Below the pieces are notes generated by a model. It saw only the letters and a program-made list of their open reading frames with translations, ran no database searches and was not told the DNA's origin. A stretch of DNA of 42,071 nt from the NCBI GenBank assembly GCA_009692865.1, contig SHYH01000007.1, positions 1 through 42,071 on the forward strand, given 5' to 3'. Position numbers and translations under genes: made by a program. The DNA comes from Dehalococcoidia bacterium (lineage in GTDB: Bacteria > Chloroflexota > Dehalococcoidia > Lucifugimonadales > GCA-2717565). Below, piece by piece: positions 9,679 to 18,022 of this stretch. Positions within the stretch are counted from its first letter, which is position 1. Each line of letters opens with the position of its first letter.

Positions 9679-10029
9679 ATGCCGCCATCCGTCACCCTCT
9701 ACTGGTGGAGCCGTTGAACCACCTGCCGAAAGGTGAGGGAGTATCTCTCACAAAAGGGCGTCGCTTTCCAGGCCCGGGACTTCTTCAAGGAGCGTTTCTC
9801 TCCCCAGGAGCTTCGGCAGCTTCTGGGCGATCGCCCTCCCGTCGACGTGTTCTCCCTCAAGAGCCCCAGTGCCAAGGCTATGGACCTGGAGGGCAGGGCG
9901 CTGACGGATGACGAGATGGTGGCGCTGATCGTGCAGGAGCCACGATTGCTGCGTCGTCCCCTGGTGAAGGTGGGGGAGCGCCTCATCGTCGGCGCCAACT
10001 GGAAGGAACTGGACGAGGCGCTGGGGTAG
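9679..10029 (+). CDS. ArsC/Spx (arsenate reductase-like) family protein with in-frame TGA at the expected catalytic Cys; candidate selenoprotein
   Basis: MPPSVTLYWWSR-TGA-TTCRKVREYLSQKGVAFQARDFF...FSPQELRQLLGDRPP...LIVQEPRLLRRPLVKVGERLIVG. TGA at 9715-9717 lies at the first Cys of the expected CxxC. The track only gives the part after the TGA (9733..10029). Confidence 0.75.
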
Positions 10030-10135
10030 GGGGCGCGAAGCTGGGCCAGGCCACCGCCGAGGGGAGCTTCTTCATCGGCTCGCCCTTCCACTGCGGCGTG
10101 GAGGTCAAGGGAGGATGAGGTGGCTGCGGGCTACA

Positions 10136-10693
10136 CTACCTGAGTGGCCAGGCCTGGTATATCCGAATCATTGCGTCTGCAATCCTCGGGTTCTCGGCAG
10201 CCACCCTCATTTCGAGCAGTTTCAGCACTACAAAGAAGTCCCTGATTTCCGATATCGTGCCTTCCGGACCAACAGCGATTTCTAAGAATTTCCTGAAGGC
10301 ATCCCGCGTATACCTGGAGGCAGACTTCGTGATAATGATTTCTTCCAGATGGTCCACAATCTTTTCGAATTCGCCGTGGTCAAGCCAAACCCCCGTGCAG
10401 CGAGTGCATTTGTCTATGACAACTCTAGAGGTCTCGTACGTCAGGGAGTCTATCGTTATAGAGCACTTGGGGCACTGTTTTTCAGACGGAGTAACTGTGG
10501 AGTTGCTTGAAGTGTCGCCAAACGGGTCGAAATCCAACCACCTCAAGTCGCTGTCCGTCTTGTCCTTGGCTTTCCTCAACTCATCCCTGTCGAACCATCT
10601 ACCTTTGCACTTGATGCACTCGTCAAGTGCAATTCCCCTGTAGTCGATTTGCCGTAGGTCACCCTTGCAATTCGGACACTGCATCGAACTCAT
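10136..10693 (-). CDS. zf-TFIIB (zinc-ribbon) domain protein
   Basis: Two CPxC...CxxCxGxWxDxxE modules: MQCPNCKGDL...DECIKCKGRWFDRDEL and KQCPKCSI...DKCTRCTGVWLDHGEF. Confidence 0.85.
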   Translation of the reverse strand: MSSMQCPNCKGDLRQIDYRGIALDECIKCKGRWFDRDELRKAKDKTDSDLRWLDFDPFGDTSSNSTVTPSEKQCPKCSITIDSLTYETSRVVIDKCTRCTGVWLDHGEFEKIVDHLEEIIITKSASRYTRDAFRKFLEIAVGPEGTISEIRDFFVVLKLLEMRVAAENPRIADAMIRIYQAWPLR

Positions 10694-10947
10694 TCTCCAG
10701 GCGCTTTGTGGTCTTGTGTACGGTGACTACTGCCGCTCTGCATCCCGCCTATCATGCCAGAAGCTAGGAAAACGATTTGCCTATTGACCGCGCCGCCACG
10801 AGTGGTCTGGGGTTCCACGCTCAATCGCTCGAGTATCTGCCTTGGTAGCCAGGTGTAGGCGGAGCCGGTGTCCACCAGGGTGTCCACTGCCTGCCATCGC
10901 TGTCCCTGCGGGTCGCCTATATCAATGGTCGCGTGAAAGGTTCCCAC
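10690..10947 (-). pseudogene. Retropepsin-like aspartyl protease remnant
   Basis: VGTFHATIDIGDPQGQRWQAVDTLVDTGSAYTWLPRQILERLSVEP retains the DTGS motif; the remainder is too short and divergent for a whole domain. Confidence 0.65.
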
Positions 10948-10948
10948 G

Positions 10949-12373
10949 CTACCCTCCCCCCGCTCGTCCCGCCGTTTCCACGCTGGGCTCCACCATCTTG
11001 ACCGGGTCCAGCAGGCGGTCCAGGTCCGCATCTGATAGCTTGGTGCGCTGCTTCGCCACCTCGCGGACGGTCTTGCCCGTTTTCTCCGCCTCCTTGGCGA
11101 TCTCCGCCGCGGCGTCGTAGCCGATGGCAGGGGCGAGGCCCGTGGCCAGCATCACCCCCTGCTCCACCATGGCGGGGCCCTTCTCTGTGGCCTGGAGGCC
11201 TCGCACGCACTGGGCGGTGAAGTTGTGGGTGGATGCGCTCAGGAGGGCTATGGACTGCAGCAGGTTGTGGGCGGCCACGGGCATCATCATGTTCAGCTCG
11301 AAGTAGCTCCCCTGGGCGGCAACGACCACCGCGGCGTCGTTGCCGATGACCTGGGCCACCACCTGGATCAGGGACTCGGGGATCACGGGGTTCACCTTTC
11401 CGGGCATGATGGAGCTGCCCGGCTGCACCTCGGGGATGGCCAGCTCGCCAAGGCCCGCCCGGGGGCCCGAGCCCATCCACCGGATATCGTTGGCGATCTT
11501 GTTGAGGCTGATGGCGATGGTCTTGAGGACGCCGCTGGCCTCCACCACCGCGTCCAGGGTGTTCTGGGCCTGGAAGTGGTTGTCCGTCTCCCGCACCGTC
11601 ACGCCCGTCATATCCGAGAGGATGGCGCATACGCGGGCGGCGAACTCAGGGTGGGTGTTGACGCCGGTGCCCACGGCGGTGCCGCCCAGGGCCACCTCGG
11701 AAAGCTCCTCCCGGGCGTGGCGCAGGCGCTTCAGGCCGTGCTCCGCCTGCCCGGCATAGCCCAGGAACTCCTGCCCCAAGCGGATGGGCGTGGCGTCCTG
11801 CAGATGGGTGCGGCCCGTCTTGATGACGCCCCAGAACGCCTTGGCCTTCTGGCGCAGGGCCACGTCCAACTCATCCAGGGCGGGGGCCAGCTGCTCATGG
11901 ATGGCGGTGAGGGCCGCCAGGTGGATGGCCGTGGGGATGACGTCGTTGGAGGACTGGCCCATGTTCACGTGGTCGTTGGGGTGGGCCAGGCGAGCGCCCC
12001 GCTGGCCGCCCAGGTGCTCCGTGGCCCGGTTGGCGATGACCTCGTTGGCGTTCATGTTGGTGGAGGTTCCGGAGCCCGTCTGGTAGATGTCCACGACGAA
12101 CTGGTCGTCCAGCTTGCCGTCGGCCATCTCCTGGGCAGCCTGCACAATGGCCTCGCCGATGCGCTTGTCCAGCAGCCCCAGGTCCATGTTGGCTCGGGCG
12201 GCGGCCAGCTTGATGAGCCCCAGGGCTCGGATGAAGCTCCTGGGGAAACGCTGGTTGCTGATGGGGAAGTTGAGGACGGCCCGCATGGTGGAGGCGCCGT
12301 AGTAGGCGTCAGCGGGCACCTCCATGGGGCCCATGGAGTCGCGTTCAGTGCGTGTCTTTGGTTTGGTGGTCAT
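10949..12373 (-). CDS. fumC: Class II fumarate hydratase
   Basis: 474 aa: TGSGTSTNMNANEVIANRA, HPNDHVNMGQSSNDVIPTAIH, GRTHLQDATPIRLGQE, GSSIMPGKVNPV. Confidence 0.97.
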   Translation of the reverse strand: MTTKPKTRTERDSMGPMEVPADAYYGASTMRAVLNFPISNQRFPRSFIRALGLIKLAAARANMDLGLLDKRIGEAIVQAAQEMADGKLDDQFVVDIYQTGSGTSTNMNANEVIANRATEHLGGQRGARLAHPNDHVNMGQSSNDVIPTAIHLAALTAIHEQLAPALDELDVALRQKAKAFWGVIKTGRTHLQDATPIRLGQEFLGYAGQAEHGLKRLRHAREELSEVALGGTAVGTGVNTHPEFAARVCAILSDMTGVTVRETDNHFQAQNTLDAVVEASGVLKTIAISLNKIANDIRWMGSGPRAGLGELAIPEVQPGSSIMPGKVNPVIPESLIQVVAQVIGNDAAVVVAAQGSYFELNMMMPVAAHNLLQSIALLSASTHNFTAQCVRGLQATEKGPAMVEQGVMLATGLAPAIGYDAAAEIAKEAEKTGKTVREVAKQRTKLSDADLDRLLDPVKMVEPSVETAGRAGGG

Positions 12374-12412
12374 GGGGACCTCCTGGGAAGGCTCAATGGT
12401 CTAGGCGGCTGC

Positions 12413-13618
12413 CTATCTCGTCACCCGCTCGACCCTGGGAAGCTCCTGCAGGGGCACGAAGGTGACATCCTTCACCTCGGCGGTGTTCACGCCGGTACGC
12501 ATCAGACCATCGATGTCGATGCCGGCCTCGATGTGCTGCATCTCTTGAGGCGTAGAGCGCGTCACGGGGTGCTTGGGCACAAAGAGGGTGCAGCAGTCCT
12601 CGTCGGGCTCGATGGAGAGCTCGTAGGTGCCGATGCGCCGGGACTGCTCAATGATTTCCGCCTTGTCCATGCCGATGAGGGGCCGCAGCACCGGCATGGT
12701 CGTGGCGGCCTCGATGGTGGCCAGGTTCTGAAGGGTCTGGGAGGCGACCTGGCCGAGGCTCTCGCCCGTCACCAGGGCGCCGGCGTTCTCCTGGCGGGCG
12801 ATGGCCTCGGCGATGCGGAACATGAGGCGCCGGTAGACCACCACCCGGTAGCGTGGAGGCACGGAGAGGATGAGGCGCTGTTGGAGGGGGGCAAAGGGCA
12901 CCAGGTAGAGGCGGGAGCGCAACTGGTAGCGCGCCAGAATCTCCAGGAGGGCCTGCACCTTGTCGCGAGAGATGCCCCACAGCACGGGGAAGGCGTGGAA
13001 GTGGACGAAGATCACCCGAGCGCCCCGCTTCATGATCCTGTAGGAGGCCACCGGCGAGTCAATGCCCCCCGAGAGGAGGGAGACCACCGTGCCGCTGACG
13101 CCCGCGGGCAAGCCTCCCGCGCCTTGCTCCTGGCCAAAGGAGAGGTAAGCAGCCCCCGGCACGATCTCCACCCGTATACTCAGGTCCGCGTGGGCCAGGT
13201 CCACGCCCCAGCCGGTGTGGGCCTTGACGAAGGCCCCCAACTCTCGCTGGATCTCGGGCGAGGTCAAGGGGAAGCTCTTGTCATTGCGAGTGGCCCGCAC
13301 GGCGAAGGTTTGGACGTAGCTGTTGGAAGGTAGAAGGGGAGCTATCCCCTCCTTGATGGCCGCCAGGTCGGCCGGAAGGCGATAGGCCAGGGAGAAGTTA
13401 GCGATGCCGAAGACCTCTTTGAGCCGCCCCGTGAGGTGCTCCCAGTCGGCATCCGGGGCCAGTTCCAGGAGGACGCGGGAGTGGCGATGAAGGACGCTCT
13501 TCACCCCAAGTCCACGAGTGGCAGCCTGAACGGCTTGCACGAGGGCCCGCTCGAACATGGGGCGGTTGTTGCCCTTGAGGGCTATTTCGTGATATTTGGC
13601 GACGACCAAGCGCTCCAC
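12413..13618 (-). CDS. thiI: tRNA 4-thiouridine synthase ThiI (no rhodanese domain)
   Basis: GTG start at 13618 giving VERLVVAKYHEIALKGNNRPMFE; PP-loop SLLSGGIDSPVASY; SLGQVASQTLQNL. Ends shortly after PEEMQHIEAG-type region. Confidence 0.93.
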   Translation of the reverse strand: MERLVVAKYHEIALKGNNRPMFERALVQAVQAATRGLGVKSVLHRHSRVLLELAPDADWEHLTGRLKEVFGIANFSLAYRLPADLAAIKEGIAPLLPSNSYVQTFAVRATRNDKSFPLTSPEIQRELGAFVKAHTGWGVDLAHADLSIRVEIVPGAAYLSFGQEQGAGGLPAGVSGTVVSLLSGGIDSPVASYRIMKRGARVIFVHFHAFPVLWGISRDKVQALLEILARYQLRSRLYLVPFAPLQQRLILSVPPRYRVVVYRRLMFRIAEAIARQENAGALVTGESLGQVASQTLQNLATIEAATTMPVLRPLIGMDKAEIIEQSRRIGTYELSIEPDEDCCTLFVPKHPVTRSTPQEMQHIEAGIDIDGLMRTGVNTAEVKDVTFVPLQELPRVERVTR

Positions 13619-13719
13619 TGCTGCTCCTTTGTGAACAAAGGCACACCCTTGCCATTCTAGCGTAAGCGGGTGGGGGGCGCCACGCAGAGGTAGCTTGAGG
13701 GAGCGTGCCCTGGCGAGGG

Positions 13720-14133
13720 CTACTGCAGAGAGGTCTCCAGGGCCTGGCGCACCTCCGAGGGCAGGACGGCGGCCCCCTGGTCTGCGCCGAGCCATACCTG
13801 GGCCGAGGTGCCTTCCGCCGCCGTCACGCCGTCCCCCTGCCGCACGATCTCATAGGCCAGGAGGAAGCTCCGGTTGCGAACCTCGGTGGTCCAGCACCGC
13901 ACCTTGACATGGTCCCGGAACCGGAGGGCGGCTCGATAGCGGCAGGTGGTCTCGGCAATGGTGAAGGTGCGGCCTCCCCACGCCGCTCCCGTGGACTCCA
14001 CCGAGGCCAGACGACGCAGGTGCTCCAGACGTGCCTCGGCGAAGTAGTCGAAATAGCGGGAGTTGTTGACGACGCCTTGGGCGTCCACATCGGTAAAGCG
14101 GACGTGGATCTCCACCTCAGTGGTTTGGGGCAT
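13720..14133 (-). CDS. Acyl-CoA thioesterase (4HBT / YbgC-like)
   Basis: EIHVRFTDVDAQGVVNNSRYFDYFAEARLEHL hotdog-fold signature. Confidence 0.9.
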   Translation of the reverse strand: MPQTTEVEIHVRFTDVDAQGVVNNSRYFDYFAEARLEHLRRLASVESTGAAWGGRTFTIAETTCRYRAALRFRDHVKVRCWTTEVRNRSFLLAYEIVRQGDGVTAAEGTSAQVWLGADQGAAVLPSEVRQALETSLQ

Positions 14134-14343
14134 GGCCTTCCTTTATTCAGTCTGGAAGAGTGGCTTCACTATACCAGCGGCCCTAGTCGGCGGCAAGGGC
14201 AGGGCCGTAGGGCCATTCCGATGGCGATTCTTTGCCAGGCCGGAAGAGGCTGAAAGTATGAGGATGGGAGCATTGACAGGGGCGACCCGTCGTGATATGT
14301 GTAGCAGGCATTGAGGAAACTGAAGGGCAGGGTTGGCTGACCG

Positions 14344-14901
14344 ATGATCAAGTGGCGGTGCACCCTTTGTGGTGAGTGCTGCAAGAGGTACGTCCCTCTC
14401 GTGCTTCCCGAAGACGTCCAGCGCATCCAAGACACCCTCCAGCGCCCTCTCTCCACCTTCGTCACATTTTACCGCCCCACCGATCTCGATGAGCCACTGG
14501 ACGATTCAGATGAGCGGCTTTTCCAGACCAAGGACGGCAAGGTGGCCATGGGTCTCTCCAGAGTGGAGCTGGAAGGAGAGGAGCGAGAGGGATGTGTGTT
14601 CCTCAAGAACAACCTGTGCTCGATTCATGAGTTCAGCCCCCTCCTCTGCCGCCAGTACCCCTTCCAGCCCCAGGATGCAGATGACTTGGACGGTCCTCTC
14701 CGGTTGGTGGAGAACGTGTGCTTTGGCAAGCACGCCGAGGACGAGGTGGTAGACGAAGACCCGTACCGGCGCAGCTATCGCCTCTTCCAACAGAAGTACG
14801 ATGAGCACGTGCAACAGATCGCCCAGTGGAACGCGAATCCGCAGTCCAGGGATAGGAGTATAGAGGACTTTCTCTCCTTTGTCGGGCTACAATGGAGCTA
14901 G
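14344..14901 (+). CDS. YkgJ-family cysteine cluster protein
   Basis: WRCTLCGECCKRYVPLV, CVFLKNNLCSIHEFSPLLCRQYPF. Confidence 0.92.
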   Translation: MIKWRCTLCGECCKRYVPLVLPEDVQRIQDTLQRPLSTFVTFYRPTDLDEPLDDSDERLFQTKDGKVAMGLSRVELEGEEREGCVFLKNNLCSIHEFSPLLCRQYPFQPQDADDLDGPLRLVENVCFGKHAEDEVVDEDPYRRSYRLFQQKYDEHVQQIAQWNANPQSRDRSIEDFLSFVGLQWS

Positions 14902-14950
14902 CCCGCTCCTGAGGGGTGAGGTTATTCCATAAGGAAAGGAGGAACTGGAC

Positions 14951-15061
14951 ATGACCACAAGACCAGCACCTAAACCCGCCGCGAAGCCTGCAGCCAGGCC
15001 TGCCGCCAAACCCGCAGCCAAGCCTGCAGCCAAGCCCGCAGCCAAGCCCGGACGCAGATAG
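14951..15061 (+). CDS. 36-aa basic Lys/Ala/Pro-repeat small protein
   Basis: ATG at 14951 after AAGGAAAGGAGGAACTGGAC; translation MTTRPAPKPAAKPAARPAAKPAAKPAAKPAAKPGRR*; strong terminator follows. Below the length cutoff of the ORF track. Confidence 0.75.
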   Translation: MTTRPAPKPAAKPAARPAAKPAAKPAAKPAAKPGRR

Positions 15062-15090
15062 TATTCTTGCCGCTAAGTCGGGCGCGAAAA

Positions 15091-15117
15091 GGGGGGCAGA
15101 GTATCGCTCTGCCCCCC
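15091..15117 (+). terminator. Strong intrinsic-type terminator hairpin
   Basis: GGGGGGCAGAG-TATCG-CTCTGCCCCCC perfect 11-bp stem followed by TGGCGTTTTCCTT. Confidence 0.8.
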
Positions 15118-15163
15118 TGGCGTTTTCCTTGGGGAGGAACAGACCGGCACGTCTGGTGAGGCG

Positions 15164-16519
15164 TCAGCCCTCCGCTTCTGTTTTCGTCCCCTCTCCCCTG
15201 ATCACCTCCGCCTCCGCCTCGGGGTCATCCACACCCAGGAGGGCCATGGCCCGGCGGCGAGAGTGCAGCCTAGCCTCCACCAGGGTCCGCTCCTCCTGCA
15301 CGAGGCGCCCCCGGTCCTGGGGAAGGACCGGCCCCCACAGGATGTTCGTGCGCAGCGGAAGGTATCGCTCCCCCGTGTGCTGTTCCAGGAGCCGCAGCAC
15401 CATATCGATGCGGCGGCGGTAGGCGGCCGTGCGGACGGGCCGCTTGCGTCGCACCTTTTGCAGAAGGGGGTGTATCTCCATATCCAGGGCCACCGCGGAG
15501 AGGCTGCGGGGGTTGTCCCCAAAGGTGGTCCCGGGGGTCTCGGCCAGGTCGTGGAGGGCGCGATAGAGAAGGTCCACGTAGTCGATGTGGAGGCGCCCGC
15601 CGTCCCCTTGGAGCAGGTCCAGCAGGTAGGCCCTGGCCCGCTCGGGCACCTCCCACACGGCCCCAGGCTGCACGGCGATGTCCTGGGCCTGCTCCACCCC
15701 CTCCAGGACGGCGATGGGGTTCCCCGAGAGCTCCAGGATGGAGGACATCCGGGAAAGGGCGCGGTTCATCTCCCTGGAAGGCTCCATAAGGGGAGGAACG
15801 TCTGACGTGCCCCAGAACCGCTTGGGCTCCCGCAAGTTGGGGAAGATGATGAAGGGGATGAAGCCGTAGGGGTTGGCACGGTCCTCCAGCACGGTGTCCT
15901 CCAGCCAGAGCTGAAAGGCGTGCTCCGTCCACACCTCCACCACTGTGGCCTTCCCCTCGGGGCGAGCACCCAGGGGCCGCGAGACGCCGTACAGGAGCTC
16001 CGCTGCCTCCCAGGTGATCTTGTAGCGGGTGGCCACCCTCCATATGCGTGAGGGGTCGTCCTCCACCTACCAGGCGTAGATGCCCTGGACGTCTTGGGTT
16101 GAGATGCGCACCTGCTGGGCGGCTGGGTCCCAGGTCACCTTGTAGCACCCGTCGCCCAAGATCGCTGCGTTCAGCTCGGTGTAGAAGTACATCTGCTCCA
16201 CCTGGTTGGCGAGGTACACCTGGCGCACGGCCTTCTCGGCGCGGCGGGCCCGCTGGCGGGCCTCCTCGGTGGCCTCCAGGGGCTCCAGGTCAAAGCTGAG
16301 GCCCGACGTGAGGTACGAGGCGAGCTTGTCGAAGAACACCTTGGCGTAGTTGAAGGTGAGGCGTCGTTCCCGCCGACGGCTGGCGCCCTGCCACTGGGCG
16401 TCCCTGTAGAACTCCAGGTGCTTCTGGTAGGAACGCAAGCGCTCCAAGTCCATCCTGGCCAACTGCTGGGGCAGCGTTAGCGTCGTGGTGACCATCTGGT
16501 ACCTCCCTTCCCTTAGCAA
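15164..16519 (-). pseudogene. Phage portal-like protein interrupted by an in-frame TAG
   Basis: ORF 16067..16519 (LTFNYAKVFFDKLASYLTSGL...GIYAW) is followed directly, in the same frame, by TAG (16067-16069) and ORF 15164..16066 (VEDDPSRIWRVATRYKITWE...). Confidence 0.7.
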
Positions 16520-16520
16520 G

Positions 16521-16635
16521 GTGGTGAAAAACCCTTTTGACCGTCCCCCTTTCCCTCTTCCTGGCTAGGAAGGGGGAAAAATTTATATCTGGGGGACACC
16601 CCCATACCCCCGTCAAAGGGGCTTTGCCCCTCTGG
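16521..16635. repeat. Dispersed intergenic repeat, copy 1
   Basis: GGTGGTGAAAAACCCTTTTGACCGTCCCC...CTTCCTGGCTAGGAAGGGGG...GGGGGACACCCCCATACCCCC; matched by 37090-37205. Confidence 0.75.
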
Positions 16636-16692
16636 ACACTCCTTTTCCGTATCCTGTTAGTCCTGTTGTAGGGGTGAACCCCGCCTCTCCCC

Positions 16693-17028
16693 TCAACCTG
16701 AACCCTTGCCCTTAGCCACCTGCCGTGGTGTGGGTGCGGGGCACGCCCTGCCGCGGGCCAGGATGCGGTGGACGGTGCGCACGCTCAGGTCAAAGCGGCG
16801 GGCTAGCTCTATGACCTTGGCCCCCTCCTGAAGCCGTACGCCCAACACCTCCTGGTCACGTTGGTCCCGCTTGCGGGACTGATACTCCAGGGGGTCGTCG
16901 TACTTGCACTGGGATAGGGGGCAGCGGAGGCACGATGGCGTCACCTCGCACCCCTCATCCCGATAAGGAAAGAACTCAGGCAGGGCGTCTATAATGGGTT
17001 CGTGGCGCTTTCGATTTGTTATGCCCAT
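16693..17028 (-). CDS. Small HTH protein with N-terminal Cys cluster
   Basis: CEVTPSCLRCPLSQCKYDDP then KVIELARRFDLSVRTVHRILAR (HTH). Lies upstream of the portal-like pseudogene. Confidence 0.7.
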   Translation of the reverse strand: MGITNRKRHEPIIDALPEFFPYRDEGCEVTPSCLRCPLSQCKYDDPLEYQSRKRDQRDQEVLGVRLQEGAKVIELARRFDLSVRTVHRILARGRACPAPTPRQVAKGKGSG

Positions 17029-17490
17029 CCCTTATGCTTCTTTGGGGGTCGTCCCGATAGAATCGGGATTCCCTGATCACCCACCCTCCGGTATAGCAAG
17101 CTGACCTCACGTGCCCTTCACCAAGATGCCCTCTCTACACAGGGGCTGGGGCCCTCCCTCGAGCCGTGCGTGGCAGATACGACCCGGCCCTGACCACCAG
17201 GGCCAGGACAAGGGCGCCTATCCTTCGCCGGGGCGTCACACCTCGATAGGAGAGGAAGTAGAGAGCGTTCAACCCGCTGGAGAGGGCGGCGCCCAGGCGC
17301 AAGGTTGTCGTGAGGGCCTCTAGGGCTGGATGGGGCACCGTCACCTCCGGATGCCTCGCTGTCTCCCCTCCGAAGCCTCTGACACCTAGAAAAGAACATA
17401 AGCTCTTATCAGTCAAGGCAGCAGTGACACCCTTGAGGTGGAGGCCAGGTACGAAGCGTGGTGAAAGCGAGGGGGTTGGGCTGACGACCT

Positions 17491-17528
17491 TAAAAAGGAG
17501 AGGGCTCCCTCCTGGGAGGGAGCCCTCT
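17491..17528 (-). terminator. Intrinsic terminator of the thiolase/DUF35 operon
   Basis: AGAGGGCTCCCTC-CTGG-GAGGGAGCCCTCT (13-bp stem) followed on the minus strand by CCTTTTTA, just after the DUF35 stop. Confidence 0.85.
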
Positions 17529-17554
17529 GTATGGGCCTGGGGTGCTCGAGGGCC

Positions 17555-17983
17555 TTACGCCTTCTGCCACTTGACCAGTGTATAGTCGGGGCTGGCCTCC
17601 TCAAAAACTGCCTTCACTCGCATATCCACATGGCACTCGTGGGGGTCCTTCAGGCCGATGACGTTGCCCGGGATGCGGGGCCCCTCATCCAGCTGGATGA
17701 TCCCGAAGATGTAGGGCACGTCGTTCAGGAAGGCGGGGTTGGCGGGCTGGTGGACGATGGTGTAGGTGTACACCCGCCCATTCCCGCTTACCTTCACCCA
17801 CTCCAATTGCGCCTGACCGGCGAGACAGCGGGGACACGCTTCCCTGGGGTAGAAGAAGGTGTGGTCGCAGTTCTTGCACCGCTGGACCATGAGCTCCTTG
17901 CGCTTGGTGGCTGCCCAGAAGGGCTCCGTTAGCGTCTTGTTCATCGGCAAGGGCAGGGGCTTCTTGGGCTGCTGGGTGGTCAT
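17555..17983 (-). CDS. Zn-ribbon OB-fold (DUF35) protein, thiolase partner
   Basis: VQRCKNCDHTFFYPREACPRCLAGQAQLEWVKVSGNGRVYTYTIVHQPANPAF. Confidence 0.93.
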   Translation of the reverse strand: MTTQQPKKPLPLPMNKTLTEPFWAATKRKELMVQRCKNCDHTFFYPREACPRCLAGQAQLEWVKVSGNGRVYTYTIVHQPANPAFLNDVPYIFGIIQLDEGPRIPGNVIGLKDPHECHVDMRVKAVFEEASPDYTLVKWQKA

Positions 17984-18022
17984 CCTCTTTGCCTCCTCGT
18001 GACTGTTTTCCTGGTTCCTTGC

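Noticed and set aside
11225-13333. 702-aa plus-strand ORF
   Set aside because: Antisense to fumC and thiI, low-complexity Gly/His/Val/Leu-rich translation typical of open antisense frames in GC-rich DNA; the minus-strand genes have clear family motifs.
14951-15061. Tandem CCTGCAGCCAAGC units as a CRISPR or VNTR array
   Set aside because: Units are short, contiguous and in frame, encoding KPAA repeats; no spacers.
15164-17028. Complete prophage
   Set aside because: Only a portal-like frame and one HTH gene are recognisable; no integrase, terminase, capsid or tail genes seen.
17135-17416. 93-aa minus-strand ORF as a membrane protein gene
   Set aside because: A hydrophobic stretch is present, but there is no family match I can name and an overlapping alternative frame exists; not supported enough to call.
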